Assembly (NCBI GenBank): GCA_028283655.1
Contig: JAPWKE010000003.1
Location: forward strand, 1,798,001 to 1,862,000
DNA: 64,000 nt
Reading direction: 5' to 3'
Origin: Acidobacteriaceae bacterium
GTDB lineage: Bacteria; Acidobacteriota; Terriglobia; Terriglobales; Acidobacteriaceae
Shown here: piece by piece, positions 28,160 through 38,408 of the stretch
How positions within the stretch are numbered: the first letter of the stretch is position 1
Layout of the letters: the number at the start of each line of letters is the position of its first letter
The notes under the pieces: model-generated
Databases searched by the model: none
What the model saw: the letters and a program-made list of their open reading frames with translations, nothing else
Told to the model about the DNA's origin: nothing
Position numbers and translations under genes: made by a program

Positions 28160-29500
28160 TCAGAGTTCGGATTCGCGGCTCGCAATTCCTTTGGCAAGCA
28201 AAGCTCTCTTTAAGATTGAAACTAGTTTCACCTCGGTACGCTGAGCGAGTGCATCAACCACAGCTACGCGCATGTTAGCGACTACATCCGAAGCAGGATC
28301 CGAGGCATCCACTTCTATGCAGTTTTTCTTAGACCGCATCCACTCCCCGCAGATTGCTAGGGAATCAGTCTGAGTGTGAGGCTTGAGTAGTATCCATAGG
28401 TCCGTACGAGGAAGAAACCGCACAGCAAGTGATGCAGCCCACCGATGCATAGCGGGTTTGAGACCTTTTGCATTCCCACACTGGTAAAGGAGCTCTGAAG
28501 ATGAAACTCGAAGAGTCAGATTCTTCCTGCCGCCAAATTGTCGGCGCCACTCGGCGCTCAGCCAACACGCGATGCGGGCAATGGAAAATGAGGACGAAAT
28601 ATCCAGCCCCGCACCATATTCGACTTCTGGTGCAATATATCGGAGTGCAGCCACAAGATTATCTGCGGCCTGTTTGCCGAGCCGAGCATTAGGACAAAAT
28701 ATCCTAATAGTCTGCAAGGTTTGAGGAGAATGCCGCACTCTTAGAACGATGGCATGATGCCGGATCACGGCTAATAGGCTTTCCAAAGGCTTACGTAAAA
28801 AGCGGCGAATCAAAAGCGCCCGGCGCAACGGACCGATACACAAGAGAATTTTGCTCTTATCACCATCTATCGTCGCTTCAACGAGGCGGGCGGCAACACG
28901 TTGCCCAAACGCCGGTCGAAGAATCGCCTTTGCTTCGGCCGGGTGGCTGGCCAACTCCCTTCGCACATCGGCAAAGTATCGCTCCTTGACAAATCCCGAA
29001 ATTACGAGACTCGTTAGAAGAGAGATGAGTGCTTCACATACCGGGGAGGGCACGAAAAACTTGAACCCATCTTGATTGCGCTGCACCGCAGACGCGATAA
29101 CGTCCTCAGGCACCAGATACGGCAAACCCTTCCAGGTGAAGGAGCGGATGAAATCCACTTGAAAAGCATTTCTTCCTGGAACCGCGGAGACTCCATCCAA
29201 GAAGGTCATAGCCACATGATATTGTTCGTTATATCCGGTTATACGAATCCCGGGAATGGACTCCACCGCCTGGATAGCGAAAGGCAATTGGTCCGGACGA
29301 ATCATGAAATCCACGTCATTTCCAATGTTTGTTTCGGGGAATCCTTCATAATTCCGCAGCACGCATGGAATAATCTGATGCGTTTGCAGTTGAGCGACAA
29401 GTTGGCGGAGAAACCCACCGAAAGAGAGCACTGGTGCCTGCTCAAGGGCTCTACCCTGAGGAGCTTCGCTGTTGAGGATTCGCACCATAGATCCATTCAC
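28160..29500 (-). CDS. Nucleotidyltransferase-like domain fused to a degenerate kinase domain
   Basis: The N-terminal part of this 446-residue protein (residues about 25-200) looks like a nucleotidyltransferase fold (VLRNYEGFPETNIGNDVDFM). From about residue 260 it resembles the thymidylate-kinase-like neighbour: IRIFCPNARLGKQAADNLVA aligns with the P-loop region, but the GxxGxGK motif is destroyed. The DLWILLKPH and IEVDASDP blocks are kept. It may be a regulatory or scaffold partner of the active kinase. The assignment is by visual comparison only. Confidence 0.6.
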   Translation of the reverse strand: MNGSMVRILNSEAPQGRALEQAPVLSFGGFLRQLVAQLQTHQIIPCVLRNYEGFPETNIGNDVDFMIRPDQLPFAIQAVESIPGIRITGYNEQYHVAMTFLDGVSAVPGRNAFQVDFIRSFTWKGLPYLVPEDVIASAVQRNQDGFKFFVPSPVCEALISLLTSLVISGFVKERYFADVRRELASHPAEAKAILRPAFGQRVAARLVEATIDGDKSKILLCIGPLRRALLIRRFLRKPLESLLAVIRHHAIVLRVRHSPQTLQTIRIFCPNARLGKQAADNLVAALRYIAPEVEYGAGLDISSSFSIARIACWLSAEWRRQFGGRKNLTLRVSSSELLYQCGNAKGLKPAMHRWAASLAVRFLPRTDLWILLKPHTQTDSLAICGEWMRSKKNCIEVDASDPASDVVANMRVAVVDALAQRTEVKLVSILKRALLAKGIASRESEL

Positions 29501-29505
29501 CGTTT

Positions 29506-30486
29506 CTATATGTTCAAGCTTTTGCTCATGGCCTTCGAAGCCGAAGCTCGTCGTTGAGCAAGGAGTTTTGTTGTAATCTGGGGCAAGATCATGCCGGGAC
29601 GGAGCATCACCCCCAGAAACGCATTCGCGACCGCGCCAAAATAGTGGCGTCGGGCATACTCAAATGTTGCGTTCTTATAAAATATTTTGGCATAATCTTT
29701 GCGATCTTGATTAACACGAATTCTCCAAGGTAACGTCTTACGGAAAGCGACAAATTCGCCCCAACTCAGTTCTGGCTTGCCCTTTCGTCTGCGCAGCATG
29801 CAATCTTTGCACCATCGCAACTGCTGCCAGCAAAGCTTGTTCTTCCCTACCGTCGCGGACGTTCCATGAATACGATAACGCAAGAGATATTCTGGCTGAA
29901 CCAAAATCTTATGTCCCTGCTCGAGTAGTCGATTCCAAAGATCGACGTCCTCGTTGGTACGAAATTGGTCTCGATATCCTCCAGCGGCCAAAACAATGTC
30001 TTTTCGCAAGATTGCGGCGGGATGACTTATCGCTATTACCTCGTCGGCGGCTACGAGTTTCTGAACGGCTGCGTGCGTGGTGAGTTTAGAGTGATCTCGT
30101 GCGAACTCTCGACCATTCGCGTCAATGTGGATTACTCGACTACTAGCAACGGCTAGTTCGGGATGTTCGGTGATGAAGGCCAATTGGGACTCAATCCGGT
30201 TTGGAAGCATCTCATCGTCCGCGTGCATCAGAACCACCCATTCACTTGTCGCCAAGGCAAGTCCGCGATTTAACGTAGCAGCAGGGCCGATATTCTCATG
30301 GAATGAGACGTGAACGCGCGAATCCAATGACTCAAATCGCCTGGCAATGGTGAGCGTGTCATCGTCCGAACCATCGTCCAATATCATCAGCTCAAAGTCT
30401 TCATACGTCTGCGCCAATACGCTTTCAATGGCTTTAGCGATGTAGCGCTCGGCATTATAGGCAGGCATCAATATAGTAATCGGCAT
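29506..30486 (-). CDS. Glycosyltransferase family 2
   Basis: This 326-residue GT-A enzyme starts MPITILMPAYNAERYIAKAI and has LDDGSDDDTL for nucleotide binding, MHADDEMLP as the DxD site and RTNEDVDLWNRLLEQ as the later acidic motif. The stop lies six bases before the next gene in the minus-strand series. It should add a sugar to the EPS repeat unit; donor and acceptor are unknown. Confidence 0.88.
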   Translation of the reverse strand: MPITILMPAYNAERYIAKAIESVLAQTYEDFELMILDDGSDDDTLTIARRFESLDSRVHVSFHENIGPAATLNRGLALATSEWVVLMHADDEMLPNRIESQLAFITEHPELAVASSRVIHIDANGREFARDHSKLTTHAAVQKLVAADEVIAISHPAAILRKDIVLAAGGYRDQFRTNEDVDLWNRLLEQGHKILVQPEYLLRYRIHGTSATVGKNKLCWQQLRWCKDCMLRRRKGKPELSWGEFVAFRKTLPWRIRVNQDRKDYAKIFYKNATFEYARRHYFGAVANAFLGVMLRPGMILPQITTKLLAQRRASASKAMSKSLNI

Positions 30487-30582
30487 ACTAAAACTCCCAA
30501 CCTAGGATTCAACTCATCCATAAATCTATACTGATCGAACATTATCATTCCAAAGTCCGGCGCGGGCGTTCCGCTGCCTGCT

Positions 30583-31947
30583 CTAGTTCGACTGCAGAGC
30601 AGGCTCGGAGTGCCTGCGGATATGCCTAGCCTTCCAGACCAGCGATATGCCTACGATACCCTGGAAGATTATCTGTGCACTTAGAAGACCCAATAAGGAC
30701 CCGCTCATTCCTAGCCACTTCGCCATTGGCATGGCAAACACAAACGCAAACCCGGTCATCACGAGATAAGAGAAGAAGACAGGCATAGTGAATTCTAGAG
30801 CCTGTAAGCCAGCCCGGAGAGGCCCACCTATAAATGAGATGAGGTAGAGCGCGGCGTAGAGACGCAAAACATAACCATAGGAGCCCATTTGTGGTCCGTA
30901 GATCAATTTAAGCAACAATCCGGGCATAATAGATATCAATGCGGCATATAGGAACGTCAGGCCGCCCCATTTCCAAATCACCGAGCGAATGTAACGTAGC
31001 ATCGCCGCAAGCCCCCCGACGTGGAGTTGCCGTGCACTCTCGGCTGGAACGATGTTTTCCAGACCTAGAAACCAGATGTTTGCGACACCCATCACGTTCT
31101 GCGATGCCTTAAGGACTCCGGCCGCAGCGACACCGTAGTAAACGGGGGCGGACAAAATAAAAAGATTGCTCGACGTCCACACAAGCAGAGCGGATCCTGT
31201 GAGCCAACGAGATATCTTCCAGTGTCGCCACCAGATCATCCGTATCCACTCGGCTTGAAACCGGATCCTTTCCAGCCAGAAAGAACCTATAATCAAGCCC
31301 AGAATGGAAGTAGCGGCCATGGCCCAAAGTGCCGATGCGCTGTTGAGCAATTTTGCTCGGTGCAGCAGACCGATGAGCAAGAGTTGAGGAAGATAGCTTA
31401 GGGCATCATCCCAAAGCGCGCGCTGGCTCTGACGAGTGGCGAAAAAATATCTTCGCACGAAATCCTGACCTTGATAGGCAAAAGCTGCAACAGCAAGCGG
31501 TAATGCTAGATGTGAGATTTCAGGATGGTGAAAGACGCCACTACACGTTCTGACGCCAAAGAAAATAAACGAGAAGCAGAGTAGCAGAAGACATATTTCT
31601 TGGGCGACTACTGCACCAAAATATAAGGGCCTGTCTTTCTCTTCCTGCTTGGGCCCGATGCTCATCATCGGTGCGACAATTAGTGCAGTCTGTAGGCTGT
31701 TCACAAACAAGATCGCCATCCAAGTGAGTGCAAATTGGCCGAATTCGTGAAGCCCCATAAAGCGAGCAAGCATTACATTTGTGAGAAAACTCACCGCACT
31801 AACGAGTCCCTGATCCACCAGAGCCCAAACCTCTCGACCAAGAAAAAGACCTAGTGGGCTCTTCTTAATGAGTTCTTTCCATGGCGCGATGGGCATCTGG
31901 TTTTCAGTTCTATTTGTTGCAACCGGGGGTGGGATCAAATTTGCCAT
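30583..31947 (-). CDS. wzx: Polysaccharide flippase, Wzx-type MATE-fold membrane protein
   Basis: This 454-residue protein has about 12-14 membrane helices. The first (VWALVDQGLVSAVSFLTNVM then LARFMGLHEFGQFALTW) is the typical Wzx N-terminus. It translocates the lipid-linked repeat unit to the periplasmic side. An internal ATG 17 codons in (MPIAPWKEL) is an alternative start. It follows wza by 14 bases. Confidence 0.83.
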   Translation of the reverse strand: MANLIPPPVATNRTENQMPIAPWKELIKKSPLGLFLGREVWALVDQGLVSAVSFLTNVMLARFMGLHEFGQFALTWMAILFVNSLQTALIVAPMMSIGPKQEEKDRPLYFGAVVAQEICLLLLCFSFIFFGVRTCSGVFHHPEISHLALPLAVAAFAYQGQDFVRRYFFATRQSQRALWDDALSYLPQLLLIGLLHRAKLLNSASALWAMAATSILGLIIGSFWLERIRFQAEWIRMIWWRHWKISRWLTGSALLVWTSSNLFILSAPVYYGVAAAGVLKASQNVMGVANIWFLGLENIVPAESARQLHVGGLAAMLRYIRSVIWKWGGLTFLYAALISIMPGLLLKLIYGPQMGSYGYVLRLYAALYLISFIGGPLRAGLQALEFTMPVFFSYLVMTGFAFVFAMPMAKWLGMSGSLLGLLSAQIIFQGIVGISLVWKARHIRRHSEPALQSN

Positions 31948-31961
31948 TCCAGAAGCGGCTC

Positions 31962-32963
31962 TTAGCGTGCTGCAACAATGGTGGCCGAAGCCGCAGACGA
32001 CAGGATAGATGAGGCCGCAACGAAACTTGCCTTGAGCTTACTCATGGGCACGTAGACAACATCTTCGGCCTTTAGGGCGATTGGCTCCTGCTTTCCATCT
32101 GCAATTTGGTCATAGGAAAGCCGAATGTCGGCGATCGTCCCGTCTGCATTGCGACGCACAACCCGAAGGCCTCCCGTCTTAGCCTGCAACGCGGTCCCGC
32201 CTGCGAGTGATAATGCCTGGGCAACGTTCAGTGAGCCGTCCTCCTGCATAACGTAGCCACCAGGATGGTTTACAGCGCCCAATACGTAGATAATACCTGC
32301 GCGCGGAATCACAATGATATCCCCGGGCGAAATTTCCGTCTGTCCAGTTGCCTCGTTGCTTGTGCGCCGAGAATAGAAGACGACAGTTTCAGAACCAAGT
32401 GGCTGTCCGTCGTGGCGAATTCTTACATCCGCGCCAGCCAGAGGCGTGACGCCGCCTGCTTGGGCCAATATATCGGTTAAGTGTGCCGGTCCGATCACCG
32501 GAAAGCGTCCTGGGTTTGAAACTTCGCCGAGGACAGTTACGAATCGACTCGCGTATTGAGAAATATCTACATTAACTTGGGGATTCACTAGTATTTGCTC
32601 GCTACGCAAGGTCTGTTCGAGCATTGTGGCAATCTCCGCTTGCGTCATTCCTGCAACGTGTCGCTTCCCGATCAGCGGAACCGCAATATCGCCATTCGGA
32701 TCGACGCGGTACTGACCTGTGAACTCGGGAGTTTCATAAATATCGACGCTCAACAAATCACCGGCACCAACCCTGAGTTTAGAAAAATCTTCAGGGAGCT
32801 TGACCGGGCCAAATTCTCCTCCGCTGGTCTGACTCTTTGCTGCAGATTTTGTCTGGAGGGTCGATGTTGCTACGCTATCAGTCGACGCAGATTGTGCGTG
32901 GATTCCGATGGACATGAGACCGAGGACTGCAATGCTTAGCGAGGTCAGGCTACTTTTTCCCAT
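31962..32963 (-). CDS. wza: Polysaccharide export outer-membrane protein (Wza family)
   Basis: This 333-residue protein has a signal peptide (SLSIAVLGLMSIGIHAQS), the Poly_export domain (LRVGAGDLLSVDIYETPEF, YRVDPNGDIAVPLIG) and two SLBB modules (FVTVLGEVSNPGRFPV and IIYVLGAVNHPGGYVM). It would form the periplasm-to-outer-membrane channel for EPS. Its start overlaps the end of wzc by 14 bases, which matches their joint function. Confidence 0.92.
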   Translation of the reverse strand: MGKSSLTSLSIAVLGLMSIGIHAQSASTDSVATSTLQTKSAAKSQTSGGEFGPVKLPEDFSKLRVGAGDLLSVDIYETPEFTGQYRVDPNGDIAVPLIGKRHVAGMTQAEIATMLEQTLRSEQILVNPQVNVDISQYASRFVTVLGEVSNPGRFPVIGPAHLTDILAQAGGVTPLAGADVRIRHDGQPLGSETVVFYSRRTSNEATGQTEISPGDIIVIPRAGIIYVLGAVNHPGGYVMQEDGSLNVAQALSLAGGTALQAKTGGLRVVRRNADGTIADIRLSYDQIADGKQEPIALKAEDVVYVPMSKLKASFVAASSILSSAASATIVAAR

Positions 32964-35259
32964 AGTATGCCTCGATATTGTAACCGTAGGTATAACGGTA
33001 TTCCCCCGCAGACATCTCGACCGCCTCCATCACAACACCAACCATATGGATTCTGTTTCTCTGCAAGATTTGCACAAAGCGGCGGAGCGCCTTGCGACTT
33101 GTTTTTCCTGCGCGGATTACACCAATTGTCGCGTCACAATAGCTCGCGATCTGCACAGGGTCTGCTACCGGTAAAGCCGGCGCGTTATCGACAAGAATGA
33201 GATCAAATGTTTCCTTAGCTTCTTTGAGGACTTTACCCATATCGCCTGAGCTAATAAGTTCTGATGCGAGTGCCGTGATTGGTCCTGACGGAAGAATCCA
33301 GAGGTTAGGCTGGTCGGTGTGCTGCTTTACGAGGTCAGTGACTTTGCCTTGCCCCGAAAGGAGGGTTGAAAGGCCCTCAGCACCAGACACGCGGAACAAT
33401 ACGTGTTGGCGTGGACGGCGAAGGTCGGCATCGATAATCAGCACCCTTGTACCCGCCGCAGCAAAGGCGTGACCGAGATTATAGACCGTGAAGGTTTTCC
33501 CCTCCCCGCTCAAGGAGCTCATAAAGGCAATTGTACGAATCCTCCGTCCTGCGCCAGCGAAGCCCAGGCCGGACCGGAGGCTCCTGAAAGCCTCGGCAGT
33601 CGGACTCTCAGGCTCGACAATGAACGGGCTGCTCTCCACAGCTCCCGCCCCGCCATATCGGCGGTTCGCTGTGCGATCAAACAAGGGTATGATCCCAAGG
33701 ACTGGAACTCGCGTCAGGGACTCCACTTGGAGAACATCTGCTAGTGTGTCATCGAGACTTTCTAGGACGAAGGCAAAAACAAGGCCCAAGAACAAGCCTG
33801 CGGCAAGACCAACAACGGGAGAAAGCAGTCTACGTGGCGAGTAGGGGGTACCTGGAACACGAGCAGGATCTGCAAGGGTTACATTCGTTGCGGTACCACC
33901 CGCTTGAATATTTGCTTGCTGCAATTTACCGTAAAGAAGATCGTACAGCTCACGACTGGATCGGGCTTGCTCCATAAGAATCCCAAGCTGCACCACGTCT
34001 TCATTCAAGTTGCCCGCCACCTTCTTCTGCGCTTCATATTCGCCGCGTATGGCAGTTTCGTTCGCGCGCGCGAGTTGTAACTCGCTCTCAGCACGGTGTT
34101 CGACCTTTCCTATCTCGAGTTGGATTTGCTGCTCGGTCGCGGAAAGACGAGTCTGCAGTGCTTTCATGTGGTCGTCTCTGGGACCGTACTTTGTTCCGGC
34201 CTCGGCAATAAGAATTCTAATTTGCGCTTCTTGAGCACGAAGGGACGTGAGATTGCTGATTGACTGCTCTCCAAGTAATGAACTGTTATCTGGGCTCGTC
34301 TGGATTCCTAATCCTCCAGGAGAGGCCGAAGCTATTAGATCTGGATTACCAGTCTTGACAAGTCGATAGACCGCCTCGGCCTGCATTCGTCGTGCCGCAG
34401 CCCCGGTAAGTTCACTATTCAATGCCGTCAGGCGATCTAACTCCTGGATATGAACGCCCCCCCCCCCGCTCGTGCCTTGCTTACCGCCTCCCGAAGATGA
34501 ACCCAATGAGCTTAGTCCAAACATCTCTGCCGAAAGGTTATGGCTACGCTCATATTGCTCCACGTCGTGCTGGGAACGTTGAACCTCGTCTGCCAAACCA
34601 GACAGTTGATTTGTGAGCCAAGATGAAACGTCTTTGGAAGAGGTGAAGCTGGAACTAAGTAGGTACGATTTGTACTCCGTAACGATCTCATTGGCGACCT
34701 TGGCAGCCGTTTTCGGATCGGTGCTGGTGAAACTGACCGTGATTAGGCGCGAATTCTCCACAGAAGCGACTTTGAGGTGCGACTTGAATGTACGTATTAA
34801 ACTTTCACGCTGGGCTGGCGGGACGTGTTCTGGATCTGCAAGCCGCGGGTCTGAGCCTGTGGCAACATCGCGTTGACCACCAGGAAGCATGCCAGTGTTC
34901 TTCATCACGGCTAAGGCGATCGAATCATTCGTAATCACGGCAACTGCCGTTTGCATCTGAACCTTCATCTCGTCAACGCCGCCTGTAGCCATAGAGGCTA
35001 GATCAGAAAGCAAGTTGCTATTGTTTCCCTCCTTCATCTCGATTGTTGCAGTGGCAACATATTTAGAGGGGGAGATAATTACGTAGATAATGGAAAGAAG
35101 AAGCCCCACAGCAGCGAAGCCGATAACAACGTTCCGCCATTTCCACGGCACGAGAAGGATCTGCTGAAGAGAAACTTCGTCTGCTATATCAGTGATGGGA
35201 GCCCGATCGATAACATCAGCCGGCTCCTGATCTACAACATGCTCTGTGTTATCGCTCAA
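32950..35259 (-). CDS. wzc: Chain-length regulator with BY-kinase domain (Wzc family)
   Basis: This 769-residue protein has an N-terminal Wzz domain with a membrane helix after residue 40, a long periplasmic coiled coil, a second membrane helix (LLSPVVGLAAGLFLGLVFAF), and a cytoplasmic tyrosine kinase with Walker A (SLSGEGKT) and Walker A' (VLIIDADLRRP). The C-terminus carries the autophosphorylation cluster (YRYTYGYNIEAYYGKK). It controls EPS polymerisation with Wzy and Wza. A C11 run at 34457-34467 encodes GGGG in the periplasmic part; a one-base change would truncate the protein. Confidence 0.93.
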   Translation of the reverse strand: MSDNTEHVVDQEPADVIDRAPITDIADEVSLQQILLVPWKWRNVVIGFAAVGLLLSIIYVIISPSKYVATATIEMKEGNNSNLLSDLASMATGGVDEMKVQMQTAVAVITNDSIALAVMKNTGMLPGGQRDVATGSDPRLADPEHVPPAQRESLIRTFKSHLKVASVENSRLITVSFTSTDPKTAAKVANEIVTEYKSYLLSSSFTSSKDVSSWLTNQLSGLADEVQRSQHDVEQYERSHNLSAEMFGLSSLGSSSGGGKQGTSGGGGVHIQELDRLTALNSELTGAAARRMQAEAVYRLVKTGNPDLIASASPGGLGIQTSPDNSSLLGEQSISNLTSLRAQEAQIRILIAEAGTKYGPRDDHMKALQTRLSATEQQIQLEIGKVEHRAESELQLARANETAIRGEYEAQKKVAGNLNEDVVQLGILMEQARSSRELYDLLYGKLQQANIQAGGTATNVTLADPARVPGTPYSPRRLLSPVVGLAAGLFLGLVFAFVLESLDDTLADVLQVESLTRVPVLGIIPLFDRTANRRYGGAGAVESSPFIVEPESPTAEAFRSLRSGLGFAGAGRRIRTIAFMSSLSGEGKTFTVYNLGHAFAAAGTRVLIIDADLRRPRQHVLFRVSGAEGLSTLLSGQGKVTDLVKQHTDQPNLWILPSGPITALASELISSGDMGKVLKEAKETFDLILVDNAPALPVADPVQIASYCDATIGVIRAGKTSRKALRRFVQILQRNRIHMVGVVMEAVEMSAGEYRYTYGYNIEAYYGKK
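34457..34467. repeat. C11 homopolymer inside wzc
   Basis: Eleven consecutive C (G on the coding strand) encode a glycine run at about residue 266 of Wzc. The frame is intact at this length. It is one of the two longest such tracts in the window and a potential slippage site. Confidence 0.8.
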
Positions 35260-35642
35260 TTGGGACCGATTTCCTTCAAAATGATGGGAGCAAAAGCATA
35301 GATCCGTACCGCCGTCACATGCCTACTTCGGTGAAACTCAAATCTATCATCCTCGACTTCATGAGTGGCGGGCAACAACCAGCCGAGCCAAACACCTTAA
35401 GAGGCAAGCAGAGTGCCGCCAAGGCCCAATGGAGGGTTCGACCTGACTTTCTTGCAGATAGCGGTTCGTCTAAGTAGCTACTCCACCAGTATCAAGCAGC
35501 ATGAAACCATCTGTCAAACAAAGACCCTCGGTTTCCGGAGATCCGCCCAGCGACATCAGTTTACAGGCATTAGATGATTTTACGCAAATGCAAGGTGGTG
35601 CACCGAACCATCCTCTGGCTCTGTCCATTATATAGTGAACAC
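35260..35642. promoter_or_regulatory. Divergent intergenic region between wzc and glycosyltransferase
   Basis: About 380 bases separate the minus-strand EPS genes from the plus-strand glycosyltransferase and must hold both promoters. An AT-rich TTATATAG at 35628-35635 lies 8 bases before ATG 35643 and may be a -10 element or part of a leader. I see no clear operator or hairpin. Confidence 0.35.
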
Positions 35643-36887
35643 ATGCGAGTCCTAATATCAGCGTATGCCTGCGAACCCGGCAAGGGATCGGAACAAGAGA
35701 TAGGCTGGCAACGTACACTTGAGATGGTAAAGACGGTTGAAGAGGTTTGGGTCCTCACCCGCAGTAACAACAAGGATCCTATAGAGCGTGACCCTCGCTC
35801 TCGTAATCCAAACCTTCACTTTATCTATTTTGATCTGCCTCAACCGCTGAGAGCTCTGAAGAAGAAAATCCCAGGTTTTCTTTACCTCTACGTTTACCTC
35901 TGGCAAAGGGGTGCCTTTCGCGTAGCTCAGGCACAACAGCAAAAGACTCCTTTCGATGCGGTGTTCTACGTGACGTTCTCCGGCATGATGACGGGATGCC
36001 CCTTGGGAAAGTTGGGGTTACCATTTATCGTTGGGCCCGTAGCCGGCGGCGAAGTAGCACCATCGGGTATAATGCATTCGCTCCCTCTTCGGTTTCGCCT
36101 TTTCGAGGCGGTCCGTCGGCTAGGTATCTCAGTTCAGAGAATTAGCCCCATCACTCAGCAAGCCTATGATAGGGCTTCCCATATTTTCGTTACTAGCAGA
36201 GAAAGTCTACAACTCATATCGCCCCAGAAGCGACATAAGGCCAGTATCCTATTGAGCGTTGGCCTTTCCCCAAGTGACTTGGCTCTTCCAATGAGCGAGC
36301 GTCCGAATACACCCAAGTTTGTGTGCATTGCGAGACTGCTGCACTGGAAAGGTATCCATCTGGCAATCAAAGCCTTCGCACAAGTCGTATCCGTTTTGCC
36401 AGATGCAAGCTTGGATATCCTCGGCACCGGGCCCCACAAGGACTGGCTGCATTCAGTCGCGGTCAAATGCGGTGTTGAGAACAAAGTTCACTTCATGGGA
36501 CACATGGATCGCCAAGCCTCCATGGATTACCTGAAGCTTTGTACGGCTCTCGTTTTTCCGAGTATGCATGACTCCGGCGGGATGGCCGTGCTGGAGTCTC
36601 TAGCCAGAGGGACTCCGGTCATCTGTCTTGATCTGGGAGGCCCCGGAACAATGATAGATAACAGTTGCGGCTATAAACTGGAAACTGCAAACCGCCACGA
36701 GGGTGCGATCGTACAGGAGATCGCACAGGCGATGCAGATGTTCAATCATATGTCAGACGCCGAATACAACGCTTACGCGATGGGCGCTCGGGATCGAGCG
36801 GCACAACTCACATGGACTAGATTGCACAACAGTATCTTTGAACAATCTGGCTTGGTTACAACATTAAAGATTCCTGATTCAGAATAG
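35643..36887 (+). CDS. Glycosyltransferase family 4
   Basis: This 414-residue GT-B enzyme begins MRVLISAYACEPGKGSEQEI at ATG 35643; the frame is open to 35574, but this is the usual N-terminus of the family. The donor half has IARLLHWKGIHLAIKAFA, LDILGTGPHKDWL and MHDSGGMAVLESLARGTPV with the two conserved Glu/Gly positions. It is followed by rfbC on the same strand and is probably an EPS glycosyltransferase. Confidence 0.88.
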   Translation: MRVLISAYACEPGKGSEQEIGWQRTLEMVKTVEEVWVLTRSNNKDPIERDPRSRNPNLHFIYFDLPQPLRALKKKIPGFLYLYVYLWQRGAFRVAQAQQQKTPFDAVFYVTFSGMMTGCPLGKLGLPFIVGPVAGGEVAPSGIMHSLPLRFRLFEAVRRLGISVQRISPITQQAYDRASHIFVTSRESLQLISPQKRHKASILLSVGLSPSDLALPMSERPNTPKFVCIARLLHWKGIHLAIKAFAQVVSVLPDASLDILGTGPHKDWLHSVAVKCGVENKVHFMGHMDRQASMDYLKLCTALVFPSMHDSGGMAVLESLARGTPVICLDLGGPGTMIDNSCGYKLETANRHEGAIVQEIAQAMQMFNHMSDAEYNAYAMGARDRAAQLTWTRLHNSIFEQSGLVTTLKIPDSE

Positions 36888-36985
36888 ACGGCAGAATGAT
36901 ATACCTCTTCGCCAGACGAAACAGAAGAGTCATAGTAATGACGCAAGCTCGTCCAGCCTTGCATCGTTCAAGGTAGAATTCGCTT

Positions 36986-37531
36986 ATGCATATCATCAAA
37001 ACGTCTCTTCCTGACGTCCTACGTGTGGTACCTAAAAAGCATGGCGATGATCGCGGCTGGTTTGCAGAAGCATTCAGCAAGCAAACATTCGAGGATCTGA
37101 AGCTTCCGACAGATTATGCCCAAGAGAATCAGTCCTTCTCTCGCTATGGTGTTCTCCGTGGACTCCACTATCAACTTGGCAAACCCCAAGGCAAGCTCGT
37201 TCGCGTGCTGACTGGTCATATCTGGGATGTTGCGGTCGACATCCGCCCAGCGTCGCCATACTTTGGCAGATGGGTAGGCGTCGACCTCCGCGAAGAGAGT
37301 TTAGAGTATTTGTGGATTCCCGAGGGCTTTGCGCATGGCTTCGTAGTATTATCTGAGACCGCAAATGTCTTGTATAAGACTACTCAACCGTATTACCCCG
37401 ATGGCGAACGTGCAATCCGTTGGAACGATCCACAATTGGCGATTAGCTGGCCCTTGGACCATATTCTACCGGCAGTCTCACACAAAGACGCTCATGCTCC
37501 CAGCCTCACTGAAGCAGAGCTACCCCAATAG
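36986..37531 (+). CDS. rfbC: dTDP-4-dehydrorhamnose 3,5-epimerase
   Basis: This 181-residue cupin epimerase has the family blocks VVPKKHGDDRGWFAEAFSKQ, NQSFSRYGVLRGLHYQ (catalytic His in LRGLHYQ), DVAVDIRPASPYFGRW, IPEGFAHGFVVLSE with the second key His, and YKTTQPYYPDGERAIRWNDP. It makes dTDP-4-dehydro-L-rhamnose from the RfbB product. rfbA and rfbB lie 1.2 kb away on the other strand, with IS3 debris between. Confidence 0.95.
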   Translation: MHIIKTSLPDVLRVVPKKHGDDRGWFAEAFSKQTFEDLKLPTDYAQENQSFSRYGVLRGLHYQLGKPQGKLVRVLTGHIWDVAVDIRPASPYFGRWVGVDLREESLEYLWIPEGFAHGFVVLSETANVLYKTTQPYYPDGERAIRWNDPQLAISWPLDHILPAVSHKDAHAPSLTEAELPQ

Positions 37532-37719
37532 TGATCTAGACGCTAGTTGGTAGGCAGAGCAGATCTCGAATAGCTATCCCGATCCAGAACGGGAATAGTA
37601 CCTAAGCATTTCCCTATCTAGATACCTTGGCTTTTAGCCGAGCTTACCTGGAGGTTGGGCTTCTCCCAATTCCCTGGTATTTTCATACGGTATCCTGTTT
37701 CTCAGGAAGTTGCACGACT

Positions 37720-38408
37720 GCCTGACCGATCTTTCGTACCAATGAGTTTGTTAGTGTAGTGCATCAATCCTCTTGTATCGATCGATGCAGGATGTGGCCT
37801 GCCATTCCTCCGGGGCCGGCGGGCGGTATCCCAGCGAGGAGTGCGGCCGGACGGTGTTGTAGTTTCTGCGCCAGCGTCCCGCCAACACCCGCAGCTCCTT
37901 CAACGAGTAAAAGATCTAGCCGTTGAAACTCATCCTCATCTTCGAGTTGAAGCTCCCGCAGCGGCCGTTCTCCCACAGCGGGCCGGATTCAATCTACATC
38001 GTCTTCGCTCCCCTATCGGCAAGCCACTTGCGCAGGTCGTGCGCAATGAACTCGGGCCGTTGTCGGAGCGAAGATGCTCAGGAATGCCCTTCGTGACCAT
38101 CGCATCGGCCAGAGCACCGATGACCTTTCGCGCTCGACCAGCGGCATTCGAACCGCACCATAAGCGCCTCCCTCGTGTGCTCATCGATCTGGTTCAGCGT
38201 CCTGGCCATGAGGGGGCTTCGTGCGTGCGCACATTCACCAAGGCGTAACTCCAGAAGTGGCTCGCGTGCGTGGGCCCAAGCCGCACGTCCGCCATAGCGG
38301 CCATACTGGCCAGTCACGATCACTTGTGTGAGCTTGTCCTCGTCTGCCCGTTGCGTCGGACGTACCCAGTCTCTATCACTCAGACTGGTACAAAAACGCC
38401 GGGCAGAC
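37720..38408 (-). mobile_element. Degenerate, internally deleted IS3 copy
   Basis: It has the same outer ends as the 7.7-9.0 kb element: GCCTGACCGATCTTT on the left, GCCGGGCAGAC on the right, with GGTACAAA inside. OrfA and the N-terminal part of orfB are deleted, and the remaining orfB region is broken by stops and frameshifts, although DEHTREAL- and SDNGP-like codons survive. About 690 bases are left. It sits between rfbC and rfbA, where an rfbD gene would often be found. Confidence 0.85.
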
